DNA of 25,647 nucleotides. Origin: a virus. Shown here piece by piece: positions 6,193 through 12,691 of the stretch (its first letter is position 1; each line of letters begins with the position of its first letter). The notes below the pieces were generated by a model, which saw only the letters and a program-made list of their open reading frames with translations, did not search any database and was not told the origin of the DNA. Made by a program: the position numbers and the translations under genes. Location of the stretch: IMG/VR virus record IMGVR_UViG_3300019487_000090, positions 1 to 25,647 of that record, one strand, 5' to 3'.

Positions 6193-6512
6193 CACAACCC
6201 CATTGGGGCCCGAACTGCGCACGCTGCGCACGGCCGGTTAACACCAACAACAGCCGCAAGCGCGATAGAGGAAAAATCTATCATGCTGAGTGTTGGAAGA
6301 TTATTCATAATGCGCAAACACTCACTCGTCAGATCAATGCCCTGATGCGTTCTGATGAGGCACGCGGCAAATATGCCTATCTGGAGACCGATGCAGGCGA
6401 TCTCATCCGCATCATCCGCGCTCGCACGCGCAACGGCCGCATGCAGGTTCTGTCGCTCTGGTCTGGCAAGTGGCTGGACACTCCAAGTCTCTCATACATT
6501 CGGGTGATATAG
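6189..6512 (+). CDS. Small protein with LIM-like zinc knuckle
   Basis: ATG at 6189 overlaps the previous stop. The 107-residue protein has C10-x2-C13 and H32-x2-C35 (CARC ... HAEC), the spacing of a single LIM-type or treble-clef-like zinc knuckle, with a basic linker between (NNSRKRDRGK). A helix follows (QTLTRQINALMRSDEARG), then a basic C-terminal beta region (RIIRARTRNGRMQVL). This suggests nucleic-acid or protein binding; target unknown. It precedes the tiny ORF and the damaged HNH gene. Confidence 0.75.
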   Translation: MTQPHWGPNCARCARPVNTNNSRKRDRGKIYHAECWKIIHNAQTLTRQINALMRSDEARGKYAYLETDAGDLIRIIRARTRNGRMQVLSLWSGKWLDTPSLSYIRVI

Positions 6513-6522
6513 GAGACCGCGC

Positions 6523-6555
6523 ATGCTAGCGATTGAGATTGTGGTTGTGTTGTAA
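6523..6555 (+). CDS. Tiny hydrophobic ORF (10 aa) before HNH gene
   Basis: ATG at 6523 follows AGGAGACCGCGC, and the frame MLAIEIVVVL ends in TAA at 6553-6555. The peptide is almost entirely hydrophobic. It may be the stub of a membrane-peptide gene cut by insertion of the neighbouring HNH element, whose ATG overlaps this stop. A comparable hydrophobic micro-ORF stands before the second HNH remnant (9511). Translation is unproven. Confidence 0.35.
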   Translation: MLAIEIVVVL

Positions 6556-7211
6556 TGAGAAAGCAAACAATGGGTGATCTAGAGTCGCGCTTTTGGTCCA
6601 AAGTAGATCGTCGCGGGCCTGATGATGGCTGGAGTTGGAAGCCGGTGAAAGCGCCGGAAAGGTATGGATCATTCTTGATGTTCGGCAGGCGTCATGGCGC
6701 TCATTGAGTTGCTTTCTACTTCGCCAACGGCAAGTGGCCACAACCTTTCTGTTTGCATTCATGCGACAATCCTATTTGCTGCAATCCAACCCACTTGCGC
6801 GAAGGCACGCCAGGAGAGAACTTGGAGGATATGGTTACTCGCGGACGGGCGGCTCATGGTGATCTCCATTGGTCCAAGGCGCTTCCTGAGCGCATAGCTC
6901 GCGGAAACCGTCATGGATCGCGCACACATCCCGAAAGAGTCGCTCGGGGCGAGCGGCATGGCTCACGAACGCATCCAGAGCGCGTTCTGCGTGGTAATCT
7001 GCATCCGTGTCGTCGGCATCCGGAAGCAGTGCGTCGAGGCGAGACACATGGAATGTCCAAACTCAATTGGGCTCGCGTCGACTATATTCGTGCCCGGTAT
7101 GCGCCTGGCAACACCAAGATGAAATGGATTGCCCAGTTACCTGGCGTCGATGCCAGCTTGATATGTCTCGTTGTTCACAACCGGATATGGAAACAAGCGC
7201 CGGGTTCGTAA
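6555..7211 (+). pseudogene. HNH homing endonuclease interrupted by an in-frame TGA
   Basis: From ATG 6555 the frame reads SRFWSKVDRRGPDDGWSWK and GSFLMFGRRHGAH, then TGA at 6705-6707, then continues in the same frame as VAFYFANGKWPQPFCLHSCD, NPICCNPTHLREGTPGENLE and DMVTRGRA. That is a typical HNH endonuclease with core C..CDNPICCNPTHL. In the family the residue after GAH is normally Arg, so CGA to TGA by one transition explains the stop. After the core come diverged copies of a basic unit with HGSRTHPERV, usual in these enzymes, and a helix-turn-helix-like end. Unless TGA is read through, the protein is inactive. An internal start downstream (6753) would keep the His-Cys core but lose the N-terminal part. 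Confidence 0.85.
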
Positions 7212-7288
7212 CTATGGATTGCAATTGCATCTGGTCAGATTAACTCACTCGCGCCCACGGGCGCACTTATTGATAGAAGGGATTGACA

Positions 7289-8077
7289 ATGACGACTGAC
7301 ATTCAGACACTGGCCGGAGAGATCGCGACGGCCCTCGGCGGGGGCTGGACCTGCGAAGAGCCCAAAGAGGAGTTTGGAGATTACATCTGTTATCTGCGGC
7401 ATGCTGACGGATATGTGCTGCGCCTCTACATCTATCGCGACAAGACGCGCCTGTTTATCGCCGGAATGTATCCCAAGACGCGCGACGGCCAGCGGGTGAG
7501 CAGCTACAGCGACAAGGCCGACCCGGAGATCACTTGCGCGTTCGCTCGCGGGTCTGCGGCCATCGCGAAGGAGATTGAGCGGCGGCTCCTGCCGCCCTAC
7601 CTGGAGATGTGGGCGGAAATGAGCGAGCGCGCCCGCTCCCACGACGCGCACGAGGAGGGCAAGGAACAGGCCAAACTCCGGATCATGGCTGCCGTCCCGC
7701 TCGACTTTAATCAAGATACCGATACCGCTGACTTCCGCTTCAAGAACGGCGGCGACTTCTACGGAGATGTTCGTATGAACGGTCCTGACTCGGTCGAGAT
7801 CAAGATACGCAGCGTTGCTCTCACCCGCGCGTTGGAAGTTCTGCGCGTCCTGCTCGGACCCCGAGACATCGCGGCGGAGATCGTCAGTGTCACCGCCCGG
7901 ATGGCCGAGAGGCAAGCGGAGGTGGATGACCCGGGCAGCATTCGCTTCTCCCTTACGGGTGAGCAACTTGAGCGGTTCGACCGCCACCACGAGGAGTTCC
8001 TGACGGATCTACGCAACCGCCGCGCCGAGCTGCAGGCGCTGGCCGAGCGCGTCAAGGGGCTGGAGGTGACGGAATGA
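7289..8077 (+). CDS. Hypothetical protein (262 aa), helical C-terminus
   Basis: ATG at 7289 follows GAAGGGATTGACA. Residues 1-90 are mixed alpha/beta (EIATALGGGWTCEEPKEEFG, VLRLYIYRDKTRLFIAGMYP). The middle is charged, and the last 100 residues are helical with heptad character (AEIVSVTARMAERQAEVDDP, HHEEFLTDLRNRRAELQALA), suggesting a coiled coil. I do not recognise the family. A GCGCC/GGCGC hairpin (about 7250-7266) lies in the 77-base gap before it. The stop overlaps a tiny downstream ORF. Confidence 0.75.
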   Translation: MTTDIQTLAGEIATALGGGWTCEEPKEEFGDYICYLRHADGYVLRLYIYRDKTRLFIAGMYPKTRDGQRVSSYSDKADPEITCAFARGSAAIAKEIERRLLPPYLEMWAEMSERARSHDAHEEGKEQAKLRIMAAVPLDFNQDTDTADFRFKNGGDFYGDVRMNGPDSVEIKIRSVALTRALEVLRVLLGPRDIAAEIVSVTARMAERQAEVDDPGSIRFSLTGEQLERFDRHHEEFLTDLRNRRAELQALAERVKGLEVTE

Positions 8078-8109
8078 CAAAGCGAGGTCAAATACTCGCC
8101 CGGAGATGA
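8074..8109 (+). CDS. Tiny ORF (11 aa), doubtful
   Basis: ATG at 8074 overlaps the previous stop (GGAATGACA) and encodes MTKRGQILARR. It ends at a 7-bp hairpin, GACCCGC/GCGGGTC (8108-8124). It may be only a by-product of coupling. The remaining gap to 8222 holds a second weak stem (CTCGC/GCGAG) and nothing else that I can identify. Confidence 0.2.
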   Translation: MTKRGQILARR

Positions 8110-8222
8110 CCCGCCTTGCGGGTCCCCTTAACCCTACACTCGCCATTCCAAAGTAGCGAGCGCCAGTTCATTGTGGATCGGCGAAGGGGGATGGAGGGAG
8201 AACACCAAGGAGACACCGACCG

Positions 8223-8432
8223 ATGAGAACGATCAACACACCATTCGACCGCGCCCAGAAGCGCGCTTTCGACCTCTGCCAGCGCACCCACGAGACCTAT
8301 TACGTGACACACGACAGCCTGGACGCGCCGGGCGAGTATCACGTGGTCTCCGAAGAGGACATCGGCAGCCTGGAGCACGTGCGCTTTAGTGCCCGCTGGA
8401 CCGGAAGCGCCGTCCACGGGACACGGGGATGA
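8223..8432 (+). CDS. Small hypothetical protein (69 aa)
   Basis: ATG at 8223 follows AAGGAGACACCGACCG. The product (MRTINTPFDRAQKRAFDLCQ, then THETYYVTHDSLDAPGEYHV and VSEEDIGS) looks like a compact alpha-beta unit. No domain recognised. TGA (8430-8432) overlaps the next ATG as ATGA, so the two are co-translated. Confidence 0.7.
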   Translation: MRTINTPFDRAQKRAFDLCQRTHETYYVTHDSLDAPGEYHVVSEEDIGSLEHVRFSARWTGSAVHGTRG

Positions 8433-8887
8433 GTCGTCGTCAGGGGCTCGATCCCCGCTACGCGTTCAAGCGCCTCTCGCTTGAAAAGCCGGGCCATGTG
8501 CTGTTTTGCGATGGTCCGGACTCCTGGTTCGAGAAGATCGACATGAACGCCATCCCCGCGGATGTCAGCTTCGTACTGGTGCCGCGGGAGACCGGCGGCT
8601 CTTACGGTGCCGGCTGGATTCGGTCCGTGGAGACCTCGGGACCCGTGGAGCTGATTCCGGTGTCGGCCTCGCTATGCGCCGCGATTGTGCGCGGCGATGG
8701 GGTCTGGGTCGGCTATGCCGATCCAGACACCTACCAGGCCGAGGTGCGCTGGCATGCCGGCCACGCACGAACCGGGAGCGATGACGGATATTGCCGGTGG
8801 CGGATGAAGACATTAACCGCGCCCAACACGGGCGATGACCGCGAGAACGACGAAATACTGCGATGCCTGCCTCACCGTGCACGATGA
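8429..8887 (+). CDS. Hypothetical protein (152 aa)
   Basis: ATG at 8429 overlaps the previous stop. Residues 15-110 are rich in beta structure and Gly (PGHVLFCDGPDSWFEKIDMN, VLVPRETGGSYGAGWIRSVE, VRGDGVWVGYADPD). The last 40 residues are polar and low in order. The 3' end overlaps the next small gene by 53 bases in another frame, unusually long for this genome, so the C-terminus may be non-essential or may have arisen by extension past a lost stop. Function unknown. Confidence 0.7.
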   Translation: MSRRQGLDPRYAFKRLSLEKPGHVLFCDGPDSWFEKIDMNAIPADVSFVLVPRETGGSYGAGWIRSVETSGPVELIPVSASLCAAIVRGDGVWVGYADPDTYQAEVRWHAGHARTGSDDGYCRWRMKTLTAPNTGDDRENDEILRCLPHRAR

Positions 8888-8975
8888 GTGCGACATCCGC
8901 GTAACAGCCGATCTTCGGCGGTTGTGCGTCTGGTGTTGCGACGAGGAAGGCGCCTGCGCCGTGATGCCGCACTGA
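8835..8975 (+). CDS. Small zinc-finger-like protein (46 aa)
   Basis: ATG at 8835 starts a 46-residue product with C9-x2-C12 and C31-x2-C34 (CDAC ... CVWCC), the spacing of a small zinc ribbon, plus extra Cys residues. It overlaps the preceding gene by 53 bases, and GGGCG is only a weak ribosome binding site. The zinc-ribbon spacing in this frame is the main argument that it is real. The gap that follows carries a GCCCG/CGGGC hairpin (8990-9004). Confidence 0.55.
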   Translation: MTARTTKYCDACLTVHDECDIRVTADLRRLCVWCCDEEGACAVMPH

Positions 8976-9021
8976 CACACCCCGCCTCGGCCCGCCGGCC
9001 GGGCGTCGAAAGGAGACATCC

Positions 9022-9261
9022 ATGAGCACCTGGAGTGCTGAAGACCCGATGCAAATGACCGACAACGATCTGTGGGAGCGGTATTTCGCAAACGGCTCCA
9101 TGATCGAACAGGCCGAGCTATTCGAGGGCATTGAGGAAGTCACCGGCTACGTCGTCCACCAGATTGACGAGCACTATCCCGAAGACCAGCCACTCATTGA
9201 GGCGATTTCCCAGCGCCTGTTTGAGATCATGGTTAACGCCGAACTCAATCAATCGGTCTAA
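9022..9261 (+). CDS. Small acidic hypothetical protein (79 aa)
   Basis: ATG at 9022 follows AAAGGAGACATCC. The product is acidic and helical (DNDLWERYFANGSMIEQAEL, then FEGIEEVTGYVVHQIDEHYP, then LIEAISQRLFEIMVNAELNQ). Acidic helical small proteins in phages are often inhibitors or DNA mimics, but nothing here proves that. It is followed by a strong hairpin. Confidence 0.7.
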   Translation: MSTWSAEDPMQMTDNDLWERYFANGSMIEQAELFEGIEEVTGYVVHQIDEHYPEDQPLIEAISQRLFEIMVNAELNQSV

Positions 9262-9273
9262 CACCCCTACCCC

Positions 9274-9298
9274 GCCCCGGCGCTCACCCCGCCGGGGC
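9274..9298 (+). terminator. GC-rich hairpin after the 9022 gene
   Basis: GCCCCGGC (9274-9281) and GCCGGGGC (9291-9298) form a perfect 8-bp stem with a nine-base loop. The following bases (TCGTATG) are not a U-run, so it is at best a weak intrinsic terminator or an RNA-stabilising end. Confidence 0.45.
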
Positions 9299-9322
9299 TC
9301 GTATGCGGATGACTGAGAAACG

Positions 9323-9520
9323 ATGAAGTGCGAAACGTTCGTGGTGCGTTGGTATGTTCCCGCCCTGAGCCAGTGGATCGACGTCGCGACGTGTCGAACC
9401 TTAGAAGAGGCTAACAGCTCTGCGCTCTGGTTCCGCAAGAAGATGAGCGATTGTTGGAAGGGCGATCTGAAGATTGGCATTGTTCGTATCGTAGAAGAGG
9501 AGATGATTCAATGGAGTTGA
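9323..9520 (+). CDS. Small hypothetical protein (65 aa)
   Basis: ATG at 9323 has a weak upstream GACTGAGAAACG. The product starts MKCETFVVRWYVPALSQWID and reads like a beta-hairpin/helix protein (ATCRTLEEANSSALWFRKKM, LKIGIVRIVEEEM). Its layout resembles the 53-residue gene at 847 (beta hairpin, then a helix), so they may be paralogues, but similarity is weak. The 3' end overlaps a hydrophobic micro-ORF. Confidence 0.6.
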   Translation: MKCETFVVRWYVPALSQWIDVATCRTLEEANSSALWFRKKMSDCWKGDLKIGIVRIVEEEMIQWS

Positions 9521-9561
9521 TACTCTTAATCGCAGTTCTCTACGCCATCTTCTGGCGTTAA
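9511..9561 (+). CDS. Hydrophobic micro-ORF (16 aa, possible membrane peptide)
   Basis: ATG at 9511 follows GAAGAGGAGATGATTCA and encodes MELILLIAVLYAIFWR, almost entirely hydrophobic and long enough to span most of a membrane. It overlaps the previous gene by 10 bases. The ribosome binding site is good. With the peptide at 6523 it is one of two hydrophobic micro-ORFs located directly before an HNH element. It could be a real small membrane peptide or a stub of an interrupted gene. Confidence 0.4.
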   Translation: MELILLIAVLYAIFWR

Positions 9562-9606
9562 GGTACGCTTCTTGCACGGCTCGTTGGTGGGAGGTCGACG
9601 GAGCCG

Positions 9607-9843
9607 ATGAAAACACCAGAGGAGCGGTTTTGGAGCAAAGTCGATAAACGCGGCCCGAATGATTGTTGGCTCTGGATGGCAAGCCAAAATCCTAAAGGGT
9701 ACGGTCAATTCTCGATCTATGGGAAATGTCAACTGGCGCATAGGATTGCGTTCTTTCTGACATCTGGCCGTTGGCCTACGCCTAATTGTCTTCATGATTG
9801 CCCTCTTGGAGACAATCCAGCATGTTGTAATCCTGACGGATAG
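9607..9843 (+). pseudogene. HNH homing endonuclease, C-terminally truncated
   Basis: ATG at 9607 opens a frame reading ERFWSKVDKRGPNDCWLWMA, YGQFSIYGKCQLAHRIAFFL and NCLHDCPLGDNPACCNPDG, then TAG (9841-9843). This matches the HNH gene at 6555 up to CCNP, where intact relatives continue with a His-Leu and a DNA-binding tail. The final His of the metal site and the tail are missing. Just downstream, CATGAGGAAGAACATG resembles the expected His-Glu-Glu-x-Asn-Met continuation shifted by one frame, so a small deletion plus frameshift is likely. Probably inactive. The 45 bases before it show no feature. Confidence 0.8.
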
Positions 9844-9847
9844 CTAC

Positions 9848-10375
9848 ATGAGGAAGAACATGATCGAAGATTTGCGCGAAGCTGGCCGCTTTCAGTTAGC
9901 GCTCAACACGCTCGGCATGGCCCTGGATGATCTGCTGGCCCCAACGTCGGGCCCCAACTCTCAATCGGACGAGACGTTGCGGCTGATCCACCTTCGGCTG
10001 GAGCATCTAGAGCGCGCCGTGGAGGTGAAAGGCTCAACTGACGGACTGCCTGCTGACGACCGCCTTGCCGCCCTGGTTGCGGACCAGGAAGAGTTCAGAG
10101 GCGCTGTAAGCACTTCCAATCACATAGCGTCGTTGCTGATAAAGCGAGTGGAAGAACTGGAGCAGCGCATGCAGGAGCCGGGGCCCGCTGTCGGCCCGGA
10201 CTATACGTTTGTGCCGACGCGCAACGAATTCGCGACACTATCCGCGCACGTGGCCGTGCTCACCGGAGAGATGGAAGCACTTCGACAGGCGCTGGAGCGC
10301 AAGCATCAGAACGACCAGACTTGGCGCAGCATGATTGGCAACGTGCTCGGCATAAGGAGACCGCCTCGTGAGTGA
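9848..10375 (+). CDS. Hypothetical coiled-coil protein (about 175 aa)
   Basis: The frame is open from 9794, but that part overlaps the HNH remnant, so ATG 9848 or 9860 is used; AGGAAG (9851-9856) favours 9860. The protein is helical with heptads (LRLIHLRLEHLERAVEVKG, ASLLIKRVEELEQRM, LSAHVAVLTGEMEALRQALE), indicating a long coiled coil or a helical bundle. No enzymatic motif. Its 5' end may derive from, or have been altered by, the HNH insertion and decay. Confidence 0.65.
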   Translation: MRKNMIEDLREAGRFQLALNTLGMALDDLLAPTSGPNSQSDETLRLIHLRLEHLERAVEVKGSTDGLPADDRLAALVADQEEFRGAVSTSNHIASLLIKRVEELEQRMQEPGPAVGPDYTFVPTRNEFATLSAHVAVLTGEMEALRQALERKHQNDQTWRSMIGNVLGIRRPPRE

Positions 10376-10676
10376 TGATGAGATCGTCGAGGACCGGGAT
10401 GCTGATGGGCTTCTCATCTGCTGGAATCGTCATCTGCCCCGGCGCGTATGGCTCAACCCGCGCCCCAGGGAGGTGTGGCTCCTACCGAGCCCCGAGGCCG
10501 CGCTGGCGCGACTGGCAACCGCCGACGACGAGACCGACACGGCCCGATGGACGCGGAAGATGGCGCGCATGGCGGCTCGGAGCCATGTTATGCCGCTTCC
10601 TGTCCCGGAAGACGCAACGGGCTTCTTTACAGTTGCGGTCCAAGCGGGCTGGCTATCCGGTGGATGGATACAATAG
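10368..10676 (+). CDS. Hypothetical protein (102 aa), GTG start
   Basis: GTG at 10368 follows TAAGGAGACCGCCTC and overlaps the previous stop by eight bases. The product begins MSDDEIVEDRDADGLLICWN, then RHLPRRVWLNPRPREVWLLP. The rest is Ala/Arg rich and helical, ending in a hydrophobic Gly-Trp segment (FFTVAVQAGWLSGGWIQ). No domain recognised. Confidence 0.7.
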   Translation: MSDDEIVEDRDADGLLICWNRHLPRRVWLNPRPREVWLLPSPEAALARLATADDETDTARWTRKMARMAARSHVMPLPVPEDATGFFTVAVQAGWLSGGWIQ

Positions 10677-10685
10677 GAAGGGTAC

Positions 10686-10946
10686 ATGGAGTTTTTCAGA
10701 TATTCGATTTCCGAACGCATGTGCAAGGCGATGAAGCAACTCTCTGGTGAGACGATGTTGATTCGTCTGCCAAAATCCGGCACATGGTTGATTGAAGGCG
10801 GCGATTTCGTGAATCCCTGGACCGTCAAGGCGATGATCGGTCGCCAGTATCTGGAGGCCGCACCAAACTGTGTGGGACCGCCCTACGTCCTCAGCGACTT
10901 TGGGCGTGAAGAGTTAAACGCCGCTTTGCGCGGTGAAAGGAACTAA
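10686..10946 (+). CDS. Hypothetical protein (86 aa)
   Basis: ATG at 10686 follows ATAGGAAGGGTAC. The product (MEFFRYSISERMCKAMKQLS ... MLIRLPKSGTWLIEGGDFVN ... YVLSDFGREELNAALRG) has the look of a small winged-helix-like protein: N-terminal helix, then beta strands, then a terminal helix preceded by LSDFGRE. That fold assignment is inference. The next gene starts five bases after its stop. Confidence 0.65.
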   Translation: MEFFRYSISERMCKAMKQLSGETMLIRLPKSGTWLIEGGDFVNPWTVKAMIGRQYLEAAPNCVGPPYVLSDFGREELNAALRGERN

Positions 10947-10951
10947 GGTTG

Positions 10952-11602
10952 ATGAGGGAAGTCGATACAATGTTGGCGAATACCTCCTACGTCGGCCCGG
11001 AGCGGCGCACGCGTTCAGGTGCCCTGCGGCGCATGTTTGTCTCCGAGATGACCCCGGAAGAGATGCGGATAGCGATGCTCACCGACGAGTTGACGGGGCT
11101 GCCGAACCGTCGCGCCTTTCAGGAACGGACATCGCAACCCGGCGAGATGTTTCTTCTCATGGACGCTTGCGGGCTCAAATACATCAATGACACGTATGGC
11201 CTGGCAGCCGGAGACGCTCTCCTGGAGCTGGTGAGTGGCTTTTTGCGCCGACTGGCGAGCATGTATGAGGGCGTTCAGGTGTTTCGGCTCGGGGGGCGCT
11301 CCGACGAGTTCCTTCTGGTAGGCCCGGCCGCAGAAGAAGCCGAACGAATGCTTGCTTTTTACCAGCTCAATCAGGAGCTGGCACGCCTACCCCTCTACTG
11401 GCACTCCTGGCAGGATCTGGCGGGAGATACATGGCGTCTGCGCGGTGTTACGGTGACCTGGGCAGTAGGACAGTGTCTTGCCAGCGCCGATCTCGCCCTG
11501 CGCACAGCCAAGACACTTGGTGAGGAGCAGGGAACGCGGCCGCAACGCGGAGAGTGCCCGCTAGGGCTGCACGTATGGAGGGCGGCTGAGGTGCTAAGGT
11601 GA
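10952..11602 (+). CDS. GGDEF-like (diguanylate cyclase-like) protein, signature altered
   Basis: ATG at 10952, with AAGG just upstream. The 216-residue protein carries the GGDEF domain landmarks in order: TDELTGLPNRRAF (44-56), LLMDACGLKYIND (68-80), YGLAAGDALL (82-91) and RLGGRSDEF (112-120). GGDEF domains make cyclic di-GMP from two GTP. Here the signature has two extra residues (GG-RS-DEF), and the second Asp of the usual D-x-D-x-F-K segment is Cys74. The first Asp (71), Asn79 and Asp80 remain. I infer a domain that binds GTP or c-di-GMP, or is inactive, rather than a normal cyclase. There is no sensor domain beyond 30-40 basic N-terminal residues. The stop overlaps the next GTG. Confidence 0.75.
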   Translation: MREVDTMLANTSYVGPERRTRSGALRRMFVSEMTPEEMRIAMLTDELTGLPNRRAFQERTSQPGEMFLLMDACGLKYINDTYGLAAGDALLELVSGFLRRLASMYEGVQVFRLGGRSDEFLLVGPAAEEAERMLAFYQLNQELARLPLYWHSWQDLAGDTWRLRGVTVTWAVGQCLASADLALRTAKTLGEEQGTRPQRGECPLGLHVWRAAEVLR

Positions 11603-11853
11603 GTATGATTGTTGCCCGTGCCCGTCAAATCCTGAACGACTGGAATGTTGCCAATCCCGGTCGTGAAATCGCCTGGGAGTGGGTCGAGGAGCTACTGATC
11701 GCTTGGAAAATCTTGGGCGAAGCGTGCTACCACGGACGAGATGAAACGGTGCCTTTTGCTCGTGCATTGGAGTTTGAGAGGCGGATACCGCCGCCGCTTG
11801 TGAGTAGTCTTCATGAGGTGATAAGTCGAAACTATCTTGGAGGCGCGGGTTAA
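11599..11853 (+). CDS. Hypothetical protein (84 aa)
   Basis: GTG at 11599 overlaps the previous TGA (GTGA) and follows CTAAGG; an in-frame ATG lies two codons later (11605). The product is helical (MIVARARQILNDWNVANPG, WEWVEELLIAWKILGEACYH, LVSSLHEVISRNYLGGAG). It is the last sizeable gene of the plus-strand arm. Function unknown. Confidence 0.65.
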   Translation: MSMIVARARQILNDWNVANPGREIAWEWVEELLIAWKILGEACYHGRDETVPFARALEFERRIPPPLVSSLHEVISRNYLGGAG

Positions 11854-11895
11854 GTGACAGCCGCCATCGCGCAGGCCGAGGGAGAAGAACTCTAA
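11854..11895 (+). CDS. Tiny ORF (13 aa), doubtful
   Basis: GTG at 11854 lies directly after the previous TAA and encodes VTAAIAQAEGEEL, ending at the terminator stem. GGAGGCGC upstream is a fair ribosome binding site. Could be a chance ORF at the end of the transcript. Confidence 0.2.
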   Translation: MTAAIAQAEGEEL

Positions 11896-11929
11896 CACTC
11901 GGGGCCCGACGTAAGCCGGACCCCGTGTT
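11895..11929. terminator. Bidirectional terminator between convergent operons
   Basis: AACAC plus CGGGG (11895-11904) pair with CCCCG plus GTGTT (11921-11929), a 10-bp stem with one bulged T. On the plus strand TCTCCTTCT follows, and on the minus strand AGAGTTCTTCT follows, so both sides are pyrimidine rich. It sits exactly between the convergent ends of the plus-strand arm and the minus-strand operon (gene end at 11939). Confidence 0.7.
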
Positions 11930-11938
11930 CTCCTTCTG

Positions 11939-12691
11939 CTACTCAACCCCACACGTTTCCTTCACGCGGCGCAACACCTCTCGAAACAGCGCGTGGCATA
12001 CGACCGAATGGACGTCCTCGGCCGCTTGGACGTCCTCCGTCCCCACCACGAGCGCAAGGTCGGCCCACCTTTCCAAGGATGACCCCACCTGGCCGATCAA
12101 TGCCATGACCCTCAGCCCGCGCTTCTTGGCCGCGCTCGCGGCGTGGATCAGGTTGGACGACTCCCCCGACGCCGAGAGGAGGAGGAGCAGGCTGCCCGGC
12201 CTCCCCCAGGTCTCTATTTGCCGTGCTAGAGCGCCGGTCCAGCCTATGTCGTTGGACCAGGCCGACCAGATCCCCGGGTTCTCCCCCAGGACATGCACGC
12301 GTGGCGTGCTGTAGGCTTTCTCGATCGGCAGCGCGTCGCAGATGCACTTCTCCAGGTCCGTAGCAAAGTGGAGCGCCGTGCAGTGCGACCCGCCATTGCC
12401 GGCGACCAGCAACAGGTGACCTGCCGCCGCGCTCTCGGCGATCAAGGAAGCGATCTCGTTTATCCACATCTCGTCAACGTCGAAGACGGCACGTGACACA
12501 GTATCCAGATACTCGCGAACATGGCTGTCATAATCTTCGGTCACAATTTTCTCCTTCGGTCGATAGCTGGCCGTCTCGCGCCAGAGAGCCTCGTAGTCTG
12601 GCCATAAACGTGTTGGGATGCCAGCCTGCGCTTGATGCATCTGATCCAGGAAGATTGCGCACCGCTCCAACAGGTTGATTGTTTCAATCAC
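11939..12691 (-). CDS. gmhA: SIS-domain protein, phosphoheptose isomerase (GmhA)-like
   Basis: The product shows the GmhA landmarks: GNGGSHCTALHFATDL (98-113), LLSASGESSNLIHAASAAKK (171-190) and AAEDVHSVVCHAL (223-235). GmhA converts sedoheptulose 7-phosphate to heptose 7-phosphate for LPS heptose. From memory of the E. coli enzyme, the zinc ligands are H61, E65, Q172 and H180; here I read His108, Asp112, Glu225 and His233, so two are replaced by other acidic residues. Two starts are possible. GTG at 12691 overlaps the amidase stop (GTGA) and gives 250 residues with a 49-residue extension. GTG at 12544 has AAGGAG six bases upstream and gives 201 residues, nearer the usual length. Last gene before the terminator. 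Confidence 0.8.
   Translation of the reverse strand: MIETINLLERCAIFLDQMHQAQAGIPTRLWPDYEALWRETASYRPKEKIVTEDYDSHVREYLDTVSRAVFDVDEMWINEIASLIAESAAAGHLLLVAGNGGSHCTALHFATDLEKCICDALPIEKAYSTPRVHVLGENPGIWSAWSNDIGWTGALARQIETWGRPGSLLLLLSASGESSNLIHAASAAKKRGLRVMALIGQVGSSLERWADLALVVGTEDVQAAEDVHSVVCHALFREVLRRVKETCGVE

Noticed and set aside
6555-7211. Recoded TGA (selenocysteine or alternative code)
   Set aside because: The expected residue is Arg, no recoding element is seen, and TGA ends many genes here.
8108-8124. Intrinsic terminator
   Set aside because: A 7-bp stem is present, but it is followed by CCCCTTAACC without a U-run.
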